From the NCBI RefSeq assembly GCF_025149465.1, contig NZ_CP102275.1, forward strand, positions 124,001 through 188,000: a stretch of 64,000 nt of DNA, in the 5' to 3' direction. The first letter of the stretch is position 1; every line of letters starts with the position of its first letter. The translations under genes were made by a program, and so were the position numbers. Below the pieces are notes generated by a model. It was not told the DNA's origin. It worked only from the letters and a program-made list of their open reading frames with translations, and did no database searches. Of the stretch, positions 26,957 to 36,093 are shown piece by piece. The DNA comes from Thomasclavelia spiroformis DSM 1552 (GTDB lineage Bacteria; Bacillota_I; Bacilli_A; Erysipelotrichales; Coprobacillaceae).

Positions 26957-27904
26957 ATGGTATCTTTTTCTAGAGTAGTAAAAGAAGATGTTGTTTTTAA
27001 TGATTTTGAATCATGTTGTCAAAGAGCAATGTTATGTGCAATAATCAAAATCAATGGAACGCTTTCATTATCTAGTTATGGTCTTTCTTTAACGATTAGA
27101 ACAGAAAATGCTAAAATAGCATCTAAAATTCATAAAATGTTGAAAGATGAATATGATCCACAAATTGAATTTATTGTTTCACGTAAAATGAAGTTAAAGA
27201 AAAATAATGTTTATATTTTAAAGGTTACAAAAGCTAGAGAAATTTTAGATGATCTGTCATTAATGGATGGACTTGGATTTCATATTATTCCTGATAAAAA
27301 GATTTTTCAAAAAGAATGCTGTATTAGAGCATATTTAGCTGGAGCATTTTTAGCTTGTGGCAGTGTTAATAATCCAGAGACTTCTAATTATCATTTAGAA
27401 ATGAGTTTTGCAGAAGAGGAATATGCCAATTTTATTGCACAGTTGATGAATAATTTTGAATTGAATGCAAAAATAATTAAAAGAAGAAATAGATATGTTG
27501 TTTATTTAAAATCGTCAGAGAAAATAGGTGATTTTTTAAGGGCAATGGGAGCAAGTAGATCGGTTATGAATTTTGAAAGTACACGTATTGATCGAAATAT
27601 GTCTAATACAGTAAATCGTTGGAATAATTGTGATATTGCAAATGAAATTAAGTCACTTGCTAGTGCTAATAAACAAATTGATGACATCAATATAGTTGAT
27701 ATGTTTATGGGATTAGAAATGCTTGATGAAAAAACTCGTTCAGTAGCGTTGATTAGAAGAAAATATCCCGAAATGTCTTTAAATGAATTAGCTCAAGTTT
27801 ATTATGAAGAAACGGGACAAACTATTAGTAAATCAGGGTTGCATCATCGCTTTAAAAAAATTAGTGATGAAGCTAAAAGATTAATTCAAATGGAGAATGA
27901 ATGA
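26957..27904 (+). CDS. whiA: WhiA, DNA-binding sporulation/cell-division regulator
   Basis: 315 residues: an N-terminal degenerate LAGLIDADG-type domain (AYLAGAFLACGSVNNP near residue 130), a linker, and a C-terminal helix-turn-helix (MSLNELAQVYYEETGQTISKS...). In Bacillus WhiA affects division and chromosome segregation; in Streptomyces it controls sporulation septation. GGAG site after rapZ. Confidence 0.95.
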   Translation: MVSFSRVVKEDVVFNDFESCCQRAMLCAIIKINGTLSLSSYGLSLTIRTENAKIASKIHKMLKDEYDPQIEFIVSRKMKLKKNNVYILKVTKAREILDDLSLMDGLGFHIIPDKKIFQKECCIRAYLAGAFLACGSVNNPETSNYHLEMSFAEEEYANFIAQLMNNFELNAKIIKRRNRYVVYLKSSEKIGDFLRAMGASRSVMNFESTRIDRNMSNTVNRWNNCDIANEIKSLASANKQIDDINIVDMFMGLEMLDEKTRSVALIRRKYPEMSLNELAQVYYEETGQTISKSGLHHRFKKISDEAKRLIQMENE

Positions 27905-27905
27905 G

Positions 27906-28118
27906 ATGGATAAAATTGAAATGAGATTTGGGCAAAGAGTTAAAGAATTGCGTTTGAAACAAAATATTTCACAAGAAGAATTAGCATTTCGTTGTGGTTT
28001 ATCAAAGAATTATATTTCTGATGTTGAAAGAGGAACGAGAAATATTTCTTTGAAATCGATAGAAAAAATAGCAGATGGTTTAGCTATTAGAATTAAAGAA
28101 TTATTTGAATTTAAATAA
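27906..28118 (+). CDS. Small XRE-family transcriptional regulator
   Basis: 70 residues, nearly all helix-turn-helix: RFGQRVKELRLKQNISQEEL, then GLSKNYISDVERGTRN. It resembles C-protein/SinR-type single-domain regulators. ATG 27906 follows GGAG with 10-bp spacing; ATG 27897 is too close to that site. It starts two bases after the whiA stop, so it is translated with the rapZ-whiA unit. Target unknown. Confidence 0.85.
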   Translation: MDKIEMRFGQRVKELRLKQNISQEELAFRCGLSKNYISDVERGTRNISLKSIEKIADGLAIRIKELFEFK

Positions 28119-28130
28119 GGAGTTGATGTC

Positions 28131-28409
28131 ATGGGATTTTATTATGCTGTTTTAGTAATTTTATTTATTATTGTTATCCTGAGTCTAATTTTAAATTTAC
28201 TTACTAGTCCAATTGTATGGTTGATTATTATTATATTAATAATCTGGTCATCAATTAAAAAATATATGTATAAAAAAAGAATTGAAGAATTTAATAAAGA
28301 ATTCGAAGAAAAAGTTGAAGAAACAAAAAAGGCCTATTATCAAGATACATATGATTATCAAGATGATGATATAATTGATGTTGACTATAAAGAATATGAT
28401 GATAAATAA
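28131..28409 (+). CDS. Small membrane protein of unknown function
   Basis: 92 residues. Two adjacent hydrophobic helices (about 4-25 and 28-45) are followed by a basic patch (KKYMYKKR), a charged helix and a very acidic tail (DYQDDDIIDVDYKEYDD). AAGGAGTTG site. No family recognised. It ends the rapZ operon before a terminator. Confidence 0.7.
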   Translation: MGFYYAVLVILFIIVILSLILNLLTSPIVWLIIIILIIWSSIKKYMYKKRIEEFNKEFEEKVEETKKAYYQDTYDYQDDDIIDVDYKEYDDK

Positions 28410-28414
28410 AAATA

Positions 28415-28454
28415 AAAACAAGTAGTTAGCCTGTAAGGTAACTGCTTGTTTTTT
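28415..28454 (+). terminator. Terminator of the rapZ-whiA operon
   Basis: AAAACAAGTAGTTA (28415-28428) pairs with TAACTGCTTGTTTT (28439-28452), one mismatch, followed by Ts. Confidence 0.85.
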
Positions 28455-28499
28455 AAATAGCGGATATGTTAATATATAGGATAGAATATAGGTGAAGAT

Positions 28500-29042
28500 A
28501 TGAAGAAAATAAAAGAGATAATAGTGGTAGAAGGGAAAAGCGATACAGCTTTATTAAAAGAATTATTTGAAGTAGATACAATTGAAACCCATGGCTTAGC
28601 ACTAGATAAAAAAACATTAGGATTAATTAAAGAGGCTAATAAAACTAGAGGCGCCATTGTTTTGACAGATCCAGATTTTCCTGGAAAAAAAATACGAGAT
28701 CAAATTCAAGCAGTTGTTCCTAATTGCAAACATGCCTTTGTTTCTAAAAAAGATGCTACTGGTAAAAAGAAGTTAGGGATTGCTGAAGCTAATAAAGAAG
28801 CAGTTGTATTAGCTTTAGAAAATGTGGTTAGTTTTGATGTTGATAATCAAAGTATTACATGGCATGAGTTTATTGATTTAGATATTATTGGAAATAAACA
28901 GCGAAGATTATTAGTATATAATTTATTTAATCTAGGCTATGGAAATGTTAAGACTTTATTTAAAAGGTTAAATATGGTTGGAATTAGTAAAGAAGATGTT
29001 TTAAAAAAATTAGATGAACATAAAGAAAGAGTGAATGGTTAA
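28500..29042 (+). CDS. rnmV: Ribonuclease M5
   Basis: 180-residue TOPRIM nuclease that matures 5S rRNA. IIVVEGKSD holds the conserved Glu, LTDPDFPGKKIR the DxD, and AFVSKKDAT is typical. AGGTGA site. Overlaps rsmA by one base, as in Bacillus where rnmV-ksgA are joined. Confidence 0.95.
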   Translation: MKKIKEIIVVEGKSDTALLKELFEVDTIETHGLALDKKTLGLIKEANKTRGAIVLTDPDFPGKKIRDQIQAVVPNCKHAFVSKKDATGKKKLGIAEANKEAVVLALENVVSFDVDNQSITWHEFIDLDIIGNKQRRLLVYNLFNLGYGNVKTLFKRLNMVGISKEDVLKKLDEHKERVNG

Positions 29043-29848
29043 TGAAAGATATAGCGACACTTAGTACGACCAAGTATATATTAGATAAGTATAATTTAAA
29101 TGCGCTAAAAAAATATGGACAAAATTTTTTGATTGATATAAATGTGGTAAACAAAATCATCAAAGAAACAAGAATCGATAAAGATGTGGCAGTTATTGAA
29201 GTTGGACCAGGAATTGGAGCTCTAACACAAATGCTATCACGCTATGGTGGAAAAGTAATTAGTTTTGAAATTGATGAAAGATTTAGACCGGTATATGATG
29301 AGTTTTTAATTGCTGACAATCTTGAAATCATTTTTGGCGATTTTATGAAACAAGAGATAAATAAAATTGTAGTTGATTTAAAAAAAACATATTCAAAAGT
29401 GTATTTGGTGGCTAATTTACCGTACTATATTACTACAGCAATAATTGAAAAAGTTATTTTAAGTGATTGTAATATTGATCAATTGATTGTAATGGTACAA
29501 AAAGAAGTTGCTTTGAAAATGACTAGTGATTATAAAAATCCATTATTATTAATGATTAAAGATATGGGAAAAGTTGAGTATTTGTTTACTGTTAATAAAA
29601 ATGTGTTTTTACCTGCTCCGCATGTTGATTCTGCAATTATAAAAATAGTATTAACTAAAAAGCCGAATTTAAAACTATATGATATATTGAATGTTTGTTT
29701 TAAACAACGACGAAAAACAATTTATAATAATTTAAAAAAAGAATATAGTAATGCATTGGAGATATTAGAAAAATGTAAAATTGATACAAAAAAAAGAAGT
29801 GAAGAATTATCGTTAAATGATTTTAAAAATATCACTGATATGATTTAA
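29042..29848 (+). CDS. rsmA: 16S rRNA dimethyladenosine transferase (KsgA)
   Basis: 268 residues. It methylates the two adjacent adenosines of helix 45 in 16S rRNA. QNFLID, the SAM motif IEVGPGIGALT, EIDERFRP, and the catalytic NLPYYITT are seen. The C-terminal domain has FKQRRKTIYNNLK. The rnmV-rsmA-yabG-ispE order matches Bacillus. Confidence 0.96.
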   Translation: MKDIATLSTTKYILDKYNLNALKKYGQNFLIDINVVNKIIKETRIDKDVAVIEVGPGIGALTQMLSRYGGKVISFEIDERFRPVYDEFLIADNLEIIFGDFMKQEINKIVVDLKKTYSKVYLVANLPYYITTAIIEKVILSDCNIDQLIVMVQKEVALKMTSDYKNPLLLMIKDMGKVEYLFTVNKNVFLPAPHVDSAIIKIVLTKKPNLKLYDILNVCFKQRRKTIYNNLKKEYSNALEILEKCKIDTKKRSEELSLNDFKNITDMI

Positions 29849-29874
29849 ATGCATATAATAAAGTGGTGATATTG

Positions 29875-30618
29875 ATGAAAATTGGCGACATAGTGAGTCG
29901 AAAAAAATATGGTAAAGATATTTATTTTAAAATTATTGATATTAAAGATGATATTTATTATTTAAAAGGAATTGAGTATCGATTAGTTGCTGATAGTGAA
30001 GAAAGTGATTTAGAATTAAGTGATTTTAGTAGTGAAAAAAGTGATATTGTAGTAGAAAATAAACCATGTTTAAAAGGTAGTGTCTTGCATATTGATGGTG
30101 ATAAAGATTATTTGAAGATGTGTCTAGATAAATATAAAGAATTTAATATAACGGTATATGGTTATTATATGGAAGAAAGTGAAATAAAAGATAAAATCAT
30201 TCCATTATTAGAAAAACATCGTCCTGATTTATTAGTTATTACCGGACATGATGCGATGAAAAAAAATAGTGATCGTAAAAACATTAATAGTTACTTGCAT
30301 ACTAAAGATTTTGTTGAAGCAATTAGAAAAGCAAGACTTTATCAAGATGATAAAGATAGCCTAATTATTTTTGCAGGAGCATGTCAGTCATATTATGAAT
30401 TATTATTAGCTAGTGGGGCGAATTTTGCTTCAAGTCCAAGTCGAAAAAATATCCATGCATTAGATCCTGTTTTTATTGTTAGTCAAATTGCCAATGCCAG
30501 TATTAAAAATTATGTTGATTTAGAAAAAATTGTAGCTAAGACTTCTAACAAGCATTTAGGTATTGGAGGAATAGATACACGCGGAGTCGCAAGAAAAATT
30601 TATCCAACAAGTAGGTGA
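29875..30618 (+). CDS. yabG: Sporulation protease YabG
   Basis: 247 residues. In Bacillus and Clostridioides YabG is a sporulation-specific cysteine protease acting on coat and cortex proteins. The KOW-like start KIGDIVSRKKYGKDI and the FAGACQSYYELLLASGANF block with SSPSRKNIHALDP match the family. ATG 29875 follows GTGGTGA; the in-frame ATG at 29863 lacks a site. Its presence indicates that the organism belongs to a spore-forming line. Confidence 0.9.
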   Translation: MKIGDIVSRKKYGKDIYFKIIDIKDDIYYLKGIEYRLVADSEESDLELSDFSSEKSDIVVENKPCLKGSVLHIDGDKDYLKMCLDKYKEFNITVYGYYMEESEIKDKIIPLLEKHRPDLLVITGHDAMKKNSDRKNINSYLHTKDFVEAIRKARLYQDDKDSLIIFAGACQSYYELLLASGANFASSPSRKNIHALDPVFIVSQIANASIKNYVDLEKIVAKTSNKHLGIGGIDTRGVARKIYPTSR

Positions 30619-30622
30619 AATA

Positions 30623-31471
30623 ATGAAAGTAAAAGCATATGCAAAAATTAATTTAGCATTAGATGTTGTAAGAAAAAGAGAAGATGGTTATCATGAATTA
30701 GAAATGGTCATAGCACCAATTACTTTACATGATTTGATTTATATTAATACGATTGAAAGTGGGATTATAATTGAAACAAATAGTAAAGTAATGCCAACTG
30801 ATAAACGAAATATCATGTATAAAGTTGTAGCTTTGATAAAAGAAAGATATGGAATCAAAAAAGGTGTTAAAATATATGTTTATAAGCATATTCCAACTCA
30901 AGCAGGTTTAGCTGGTGGTAGTGCTGATGGGGCTGCAGTTATTAAAGCAATGAATAAGTTGTTTTATTTAAATTTGACTGAAGAACAAATGGCTACTTTA
31001 GGAAAAGAAGTTGGAGCGGATATTCCTTTTTGTGTATATCAAAAAATGGCTCTTGTTAGTGGAATTGGAGAAAAATTAGAGTTTATTGATTATCTTTTTG
31101 AATGTAAGGTATTATTAGTTAAACCAAAAAAAGGTGTTTCAACTAAAAAGTCTTTTAATAGTCTAGATTTAAATAAAGCGATTCATCAAGATTGTAGGTT
31201 AATGGTTAAAGGAATTTATGAAGATGATTATCAAACAGTAATTGATAATTTACAAAATACGTTAGAAGAACCATCAATTAAGATGGTTCCTGAAATTAAT
31301 GATATTAAACAAGCTATGTTAGAAATTGGTTTTGATGGAGCTTTAATGTCAGGAAGTGGGTCTTGTGTTTTTGGTCTTACAAGAGATGATAAAATTTTAG
31401 AAAAAGGTTTTAAATATTTTAAGGGAAAATATTATTTTGTTCGAAAAACAGAAATTTTAAATGAAAGATAA
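30623..31471 (+). CDS. ispE: 4-diphosphocytidyl-2-C-methyl-D-erythritol kinase
   Basis: 282-residue GHMP kinase of the MEP isoprenoid pathway. AYAKINLALDV, the ATP loop PTQAGLAGGSADGAA and the C-terminal LMSGSGSCVFGL are clear. AGGTGA site, 4 bp after yabG. Shows that isoprenoids are made by the non-mevalonate route. Confidence 0.96.
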   Translation: MKVKAYAKINLALDVVRKREDGYHELEMVIAPITLHDLIYINTIESGIIIETNSKVMPTDKRNIMYKVVALIKERYGIKKGVKIYVYKHIPTQAGLAGGSADGAAVIKAMNKLFYLNLTEEQMATLGKEVGADIPFCVYQKMALVSGIGEKLEFIDYLFECKVLLVKPKKGVSTKKSFNSLDLNKAIHQDCRLMVKGIYEDDYQTVIDNLQNTLEEPSIKMVPEINDIKQAMLEIGFDGALMSGSGSCVFGLTRDDKILEKGFKYFKGKYYFVRKTEILNER

Positions 31472-31488
31472 ATAGGATAATTTGAAGT

Positions 31489-31526
31489 AAACAGTTGATG
31501 TCATATATTTGAATTAACTGTTTTTA
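31489..31526 (+). terminator. Terminator after ispE
   Basis: AACAGTT (31490-31496) pairs with AACTGTT (31516-31522), followed by Ts. Confidence 0.7.
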
Positions 31527-31642
31527 TTTTTATAACTTACTTATTAAAGCGATTTCTTTTCAATATAAAAGCATTTTTTGTATATTTTTCCTTTAATAAA
31601 TGTTAAATATTTGATATTATGTTGTTGTTAAGAGGTGTTAAA

Positions 31643-33022
31643 ATGAAAACTTATGCGGTAGTGATGGCAGCTGGTAAAGGAACCAGAATGAAATCAGATA
31701 AGCCTAAAGTTGTTCATGAGGTTTTATATAAACCGATGATCAATCATATTGTTGATGAATTAAAACAACTAGGTGTAGATGAGATTTATGTGATTTTAGG
31801 ACATAAAGCGAAAGAAGTTGAAAAGTTGTTAGATGATGTAAATATTGTTTATCAACGAGAGCAACTGGGAACAGGACATGCATTGATGCAATGTAAAGAT
31901 GTATTAGCTAATAAGTCTGGTACAACAGTTGTTTTAAATGGAGATGCTCCATTAATTACTAAAGAAACATTAAAAAATCTAATTGACTATCATAATGATA
32001 ATCAATTAATGGGTACAATTATGACTTGTGATTGTGACTTGGATAAAAAATTTGGTCGAGTAATTAGAGAAAGTGATCAGGTTAAGGGAATTGTTGAGTT
32101 TAAAGATTGTACACCAGAGCAAGTTAAAATTAGTGAGATGAATTGTGGAGAATATTGCTTTGATAATGAAGCATTATTTAAAGCATTAGAAAAGGTAACT
32201 AATAACAATGCTCAAAATGAATATTATATTACAGATGTTATTGAAATCATGAATAATGATAATTTAAAAGTTGGTGGTTATAAAATTGCTGATTTAGCCG
32301 AAGTTGGTGGAATCAATGATCGTGTGGAATTAGCAGAAGCTACTAAAGCATTACAACTTAAAGTGAATAAAAAACATTTATTAAATGGGGTAAATATTAT
32401 TGATATCAATAATACTTATATTGGTGTAGATGTTAAAATTGCTCCAGATACGACAATTGAACCAGGTTGTGTAATCAAAGGTAAATCTAGTATAGGTGCT
32501 AATTGTCATATTGGGCCATACTGTGAATTTGAAAATGTTGAAATCAAAGATAATGTAGAAATTAAATTTTCAGTAATTAGTGATTCAGTTATTGAAAATG
32601 GAGTAGATATTGGACCGTTTGCACGTTTAAGAACTAATTGCCATATTTTAGATAATGTGCATATTGGTAACTTTGTAGAAATGAAAAAAACAGTTTTTGG
32701 AAATGGCAGCAAAGCCGCTCATTTGACTTATGTAGGTGATGCGACCGTAGGAAGTAATGTAAATATGGGATGTGGAACAATTACTTCAAATTATGATGGT
32801 AAAAATAAATTCCAAACAATTATCAATGATAATGCTTTTATTGGTTGTAATAGTAACTTAATTGCACCGGTAACAGTTGGAGCTAATGCTTATGTAGCGG
32901 CAGGTTCAACAGTTACAGATGATGTTAATGATGAAGCATTTGCAATTGCTCGTGCGCGTCAAGTTAATAAAGAAGGATATGCTAAAGTATTAGAAGAAAA
33001 AAGAAATAAAAAAGGAAAATAG
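31643..33022 (+). CDS. glmU: Bifunctional GlmU: UDP-GlcNAc pyrophosphorylase / GlcN-1-P acetyltransferase
   Basis: 459 residues. The N-terminal uridyltransferase has AAGKGTRMKSDKPKV and QREQLGTGHA; the C-terminal half is a left-handed beta-helix with the acetyltransferase motifs (HIGNFVEMKK, HLTYVGDA). It makes UDP-GlcNAc for the wall. Start 31643 is set by GAGGTG just upstream; the in-frame ATG at 31619 has no site. The pair glmU-prs is conserved in Bacillota. Confidence 0.97.
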   Translation: MKTYAVVMAAGKGTRMKSDKPKVVHEVLYKPMINHIVDELKQLGVDEIYVILGHKAKEVEKLLDDVNIVYQREQLGTGHALMQCKDVLANKSGTTVVLNGDAPLITKETLKNLIDYHNDNQLMGTIMTCDCDLDKKFGRVIRESDQVKGIVEFKDCTPEQVKISEMNCGEYCFDNEALFKALEKVTNNNAQNEYYITDVIEIMNNDNLKVGGYKIADLAEVGGINDRVELAEATKALQLKVNKKHLLNGVNIIDINNTYIGVDVKIAPDTTIEPGCVIKGKSSIGANCHIGPYCEFENVEIKDNVEIKFSVISDSVIENGVDIGPFARLRTNCHILDNVHIGNFVEMKKTVFGNGSKAAHLTYVGDATVGSNVNMGCGTITSNYDGKNKFQTIINDNAFIGCNSNLIAPVTVGANAYVAAGSTVTDDVNDEAFAIARARQVNKEGYAKVLEEKRNKKGK

Positions 33023-33031
33023 GAGAAAAAA

Positions 33032-33988
33032 ATGAAAAATAAGATAACTGTATTTGCACTATCAGCTAGTGAAGAATTGGCAAAAGATATTGCAAAAGAA
33101 TTAGGAACTAATGTAGGTAAAAGTAAAGTACATCATTTTGCAGATGGAGAAATTTTAGTTGAAATTGGAGAATCAGTACGTGGTAAAGATGTATATATTG
33201 TACAATCTACAAGTAATCCTGTTACTGAAAATCTAATGGAAATCTTAGTTTTAGCAGATGCTTTGAAAAGAGCTTCAGCTAAAGAAATTACAGCAATTAT
33301 TCCTTATTTTGGATATGCTCGTCAAGATCGTAAAGCTAAACCTAGACAGCCAATTACTTCTAAGTTAATAGCAGATTTATTGACCGTAGCTGGAATTAAT
33401 CGCGTTGTTACAGTTGATTTACATGCTGCACAAATTCAAGGTTTCTTTGATATTCCAGTAGATGAAATGCAAGCATTACCGCTTATTTCGAATTACTTTA
33501 AGAAAAAGAATATCAGTGATATTTGTGTAGTTTCTCCTGATCATGGTGGTGCTACTAGAGCTCGTAAATTAGCAGTTGCTTTAGATGCTCCTGTAGCGAT
33601 TATCGATAAAAGAAGACCTAAACCTAATGTTGCTGAAATAATGGGTGTATTAGGTGATGTTGAAGGTAAGAATTGTATTATGGTTGATGATATGATTGAT
33701 ACAGGTGGTACAATTGTTGCTGGAATTGAAATGTTAAAAGAAAAAGGTGCTAAATCAGTTCATGTTGCTTGTACACATCCAGTATTTTCTGGACCAGCAG
33801 TAGAAAGATTACAAAATTCTTCTGCTGATGAAGTAGTTGTAACTGATACAATTAAGTTACCAGAAGAAAAAATGTTCCCTAAATTGAAGATTGTTACAGT
33901 TGCAGTATTGCTTGCTAGAACAATTGAAAATATTGAAAATTGTGAACCTGTTTCTAATGTGTTTGAAATGTTTGATTTTGATAAATAA
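33032..33988 (+). CDS. prs: Ribose-phosphate pyrophosphokinase
   Basis: 318 residues, PRPP synthase. YFGYARQDRKAKPRQPIT (ATP flexible loop), DLHAAQIQGFFDIPVD and the PRPP-binding DDMIDTGGTIV are intact. AGGAG site, 9 bp after glmU. Confidence 0.97.
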   Translation: MKNKITVFALSASEELAKDIAKELGTNVGKSKVHHFADGEILVEIGESVRGKDVYIVQSTSNPVTENLMEILVLADALKRASAKEITAIIPYFGYARQDRKAKPRQPITSKLIADLLTVAGINRVVTVDLHAAQIQGFFDIPVDEMQALPLISNYFKKKNISDICVVSPDHGGATRARKLAVALDAPVAIIDKRRPKPNVAEIMGVLGDVEGKNCIMVDDMIDTGGTIVAGIEMLKEKGAKSVHVACTHPVFSGPAVERLQNSSADEVVVTDTIKLPEEKMFPKLKIVTVAVLLARTIENIENCEPVSNVFEMFDFDK

Positions 33989-33998
33989 TATGAATAAA

Positions 33999-34024
33999 AC
34001 GGTAAGTTTACTTACCGCTTTTTG
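33999..34024 (+). terminator. Terminator after prs
   Basis: GGTAAG (34001-34006) and CTTACC (34011-34016) form a hairpin followed by GC and Ts. Confidence 0.75.
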
Positions 34025-34177
34025 TATAAATATCTTTTTATTGGAAATAATATATTTGATATTTTTTTACAAGAGTACTTAATATTCATGATAAAATTTA
34101 TCTTTTGTCTAAATTTGTAGGCTGAAAAATAGAGTAAAAAGATATGTGTAGTAAAAAAATGTTGATTTTAACTAGAT

Positions 34178-34242
34178 ATTTCATTTGTTATTGGTATTTA
34201 TTTTTTTAGATATTTGACAAATGAAATTGATTTTGTTAAGAT
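34178..34242 (+). promoter_or_regulatory. tatD promoter with overlapping inverted repeat
   Basis: TTGACA (34214-34219), 17-bp spacer and TAAGAT (34237-34242) form a strong promoter. A perfect 11-bp inverted repeat, ATTTCATTTGT (34178-34188) and ACAAATGAAAT (34217-34227), overlaps the -35 box and could be an operator. The rest of 34025-34177 is AT-rich with nothing recognised. Confidence 0.65.
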
Positions 34243-34260
34243 ACAGCCGAGGTGAAATTT

Positions 34261-35019
34261 ATGTACTTTGATACTCATTGTCATTTAAATAGTGAAGATT
34301 TATATGAAGATCACGATATGTTTATTCAAAATGCTTTAAACAACGAGGTTACAAATATGGTTGTTGTAGGCTATGATTTAGAATCATCAAAAATTGCAAT
34401 CGAGTTAGCTAAACAATACGAGTTTATATATGCTGCAGTTGGCATTGGACCTAATGATTGCAAAAACACAACGAAAGAACAAATAAACATTATCGATAAG
34501 TACTTAGAAGATCCTTGCGTTGTAGCACTTGGTGAAATCGGTCTTGATTATTATTGGGATACTGTCAGTAAAGAAAAGCAGTTAGAGGTTTTTCAATGGC
34601 AAATGGATTTAGCCAAGAAACATGATAAACCTGTTATTATTCATTGTCGAGATGCTTATGAAGATACTTATGAAGTGCTAAAACAAAATGGACATCGTGG
34701 AATTATGCATTGTTATAGTGGTTCTGTAGAAATGGCAAAAAGGTTTGTTGAGCTAGGTTTCTACATTTCTTTAGCTGGACCAGTGACATTTAAGAATGCA
34801 AGAGTTCCCAAAGATGTGGCAGCAAATATTAACATTGAAAATTTATTAATTGAAACTGACTGTCCTTATTTAACACCTCATCCATTTAGAGGAAAGTTAA
34901 ATGAGCCTGCAAATGTTGTGTATATTGCCCAGGAAATAGCTAAGCTAAAGAACATGGAGATAGAAAACGTTGCAAGTAAGACAACGTTTAATGCCAAAAA
35001 TATTTTTGGTATTAAATAG
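34261..35019 (+). CDS. tatD: TatD-family metal-dependent DNase
   Basis: About 252 residues. Metal-binding DTHCHL, GEIGLDYYWD, IIHCRD, HCYSG and ETDCPYLTPHP are the family motifs. Members are 3'-5' exonucleases or D-tyrosyl-like hydrolases in repair. GAGGTGA sits 6 bp before ATG 34261, favoured over GTG 34252. Pairs with the downstream wall gene, as tatD-yabE do in Bacillus. Confidence 0.93.
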   Translation: MYFDTHCHLNSEDLYEDHDMFIQNALNNEVTNMVVVGYDLESSKIAIELAKQYEFIYAAVGIGPNDCKNTTKEQINIIDKYLEDPCVVALGEIGLDYYWDTVSKEKQLEVFQWQMDLAKKHDKPVIIHCRDAYEDTYEVLKQNGHRGIMHCYSGSVEMAKRFVELGFYISLAGPVTFKNARVPKDVAANINIENLLIETDCPYLTPHPFRGKLNEPANVVYIAQEIAKLKNMEIENVASKTTFNAKNIFGIK

Positions 35020-35030
35020 GAGGAAAATTA

Positions 35031-35960
35031 ATGAAAAAAATTAAAGAGGCTGTTATTAATGCTGACCCCTGTATGAAGGGGTTGGTTGTAGTGATGATTG
35101 CCTATGTTGGAATTGTAGCAACGACTTTAAATACCGGTGCTGCAAACCAAATTGATAACTATGTTGAAACTATTGATGTTAAGGTTCAAGATGGTGAACA
35201 AGCGCAGAAGGATTATTTAGTAAGACAAGCTGCAGTGTCTAATGTATTAGACGATTTGGAAATTTCTTTAAATCCACAGGATTTATTAAATCAAGATTTA
35301 AACTATGTTGTAAATGATGGTGATTTAATTCAAATAACTAGAATTAATGAAGCAAATATAGATGAAGTTAATACAATAGCATCTAATACAGTTAATACTA
35401 GTGGATTAGAATTATTTACAACTAAAGTTACGCAACAAGGACAAGAAGGAAAAGTAAAAAATACTTATCGTGTAACTTATCATAATGGTAAAGAATCTAA
35501 ACGAGAATTGGTTAATAGTGAGGTAATAATACCTGCTAGTGATACGATAATTGAAACCGGAAAAGTTCAACCTGGGGCTTATTTTACTGGTAAGTTAACA
35601 ACATACGGTGGAGATTGTGTTGGAGGAAATGGAACATCATCAACAGGAATCAAATTAAGTCCGATTACTGGTGTTCAAGGGTCTAATAGTCCAAAGTTAA
35701 CATATAATGGACGTTCGTATTATTGTTTAGCAGCAGATCCATCTATTCCGTTTGGAACAATTATTGAAATCACTAATCATAATTTAAGTATTGAATCAAC
35801 TGCATATGGTATTGTTGTAGACCGTGGAGGGGCAATTAAAGGAAATAAGATTGATATATTTAATGGAACTGAAGCTGGTAAGTATTTTACTGGTGGTACT
35901 TCTAATAATACTCAATTTAAAATTGTTTCTGTAGGTAACGGTAAGAACTTTTGGAAATAA
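35031..35960 (+). CDS. YabE-like protein: DUF348, G5-like and 3D domains (peptidoglycan turnover)
   Basis: 309 residues, exported. One N-terminal membrane helix (about 18-36), a ubiquitin-like DUF348 segment (about 48-95), a G5-like beta segment (about 130-175), and a C-terminal 3D domain: YFTGKLTTYGG, AADPSIPFGTIIEI, and DRGGAIKGNKIDIF with the conserved Asp residues. In Bacillus YabE and related proteins act as lytic transglycosylase-like muralytic enzymes. AGGAGG site, 11 bp after tatD. Confidence 0.88.
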   Translation: MKKIKEAVINADPCMKGLVVVMIAYVGIVATTLNTGAANQIDNYVETIDVKVQDGEQAQKDYLVRQAAVSNVLDDLEISLNPQDLLNQDLNYVVNDGDLIQITRINEANIDEVNTIASNTVNTSGLELFTTKVTQQGQEGKVKNTYRVTYHNGKESKRELVNSEVIIPASDTIIETGKVQPGAYFTGKLTTYGGDCVGGNGTSSTGIKLSPITGVQGSNSPKLTYNGRSYYCLAADPSIPFGTIIEITNHNLSIESTAYGIVVDRGGAIKGNKIDIFNGTEAGKYFTGGTSNNTQFKIVSVGNGKNFWK

Positions 35961-35965
35961 ATAAA

Positions 35966-36003
35966 AAAAGTCAGGTGAAATAGTATTTTTGCCTGTCTTT
36001 TTT
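35966..36003 (+). terminator. Terminator after the YabE-like gene
   Basis: AAAGTCAGG (about 35967-35975) pairs with CCTGTCTTT (about 35991-35999), one mismatch, followed by Ts. Confidence 0.8.
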
Positions 36004-36093
36004 ATTTAATGTGAATATTTATTTAACAATCACATAATTATACGAAATTTTATTTATAAAATCTTATTTAAATTGAAGAGAGGATTTAATAAA

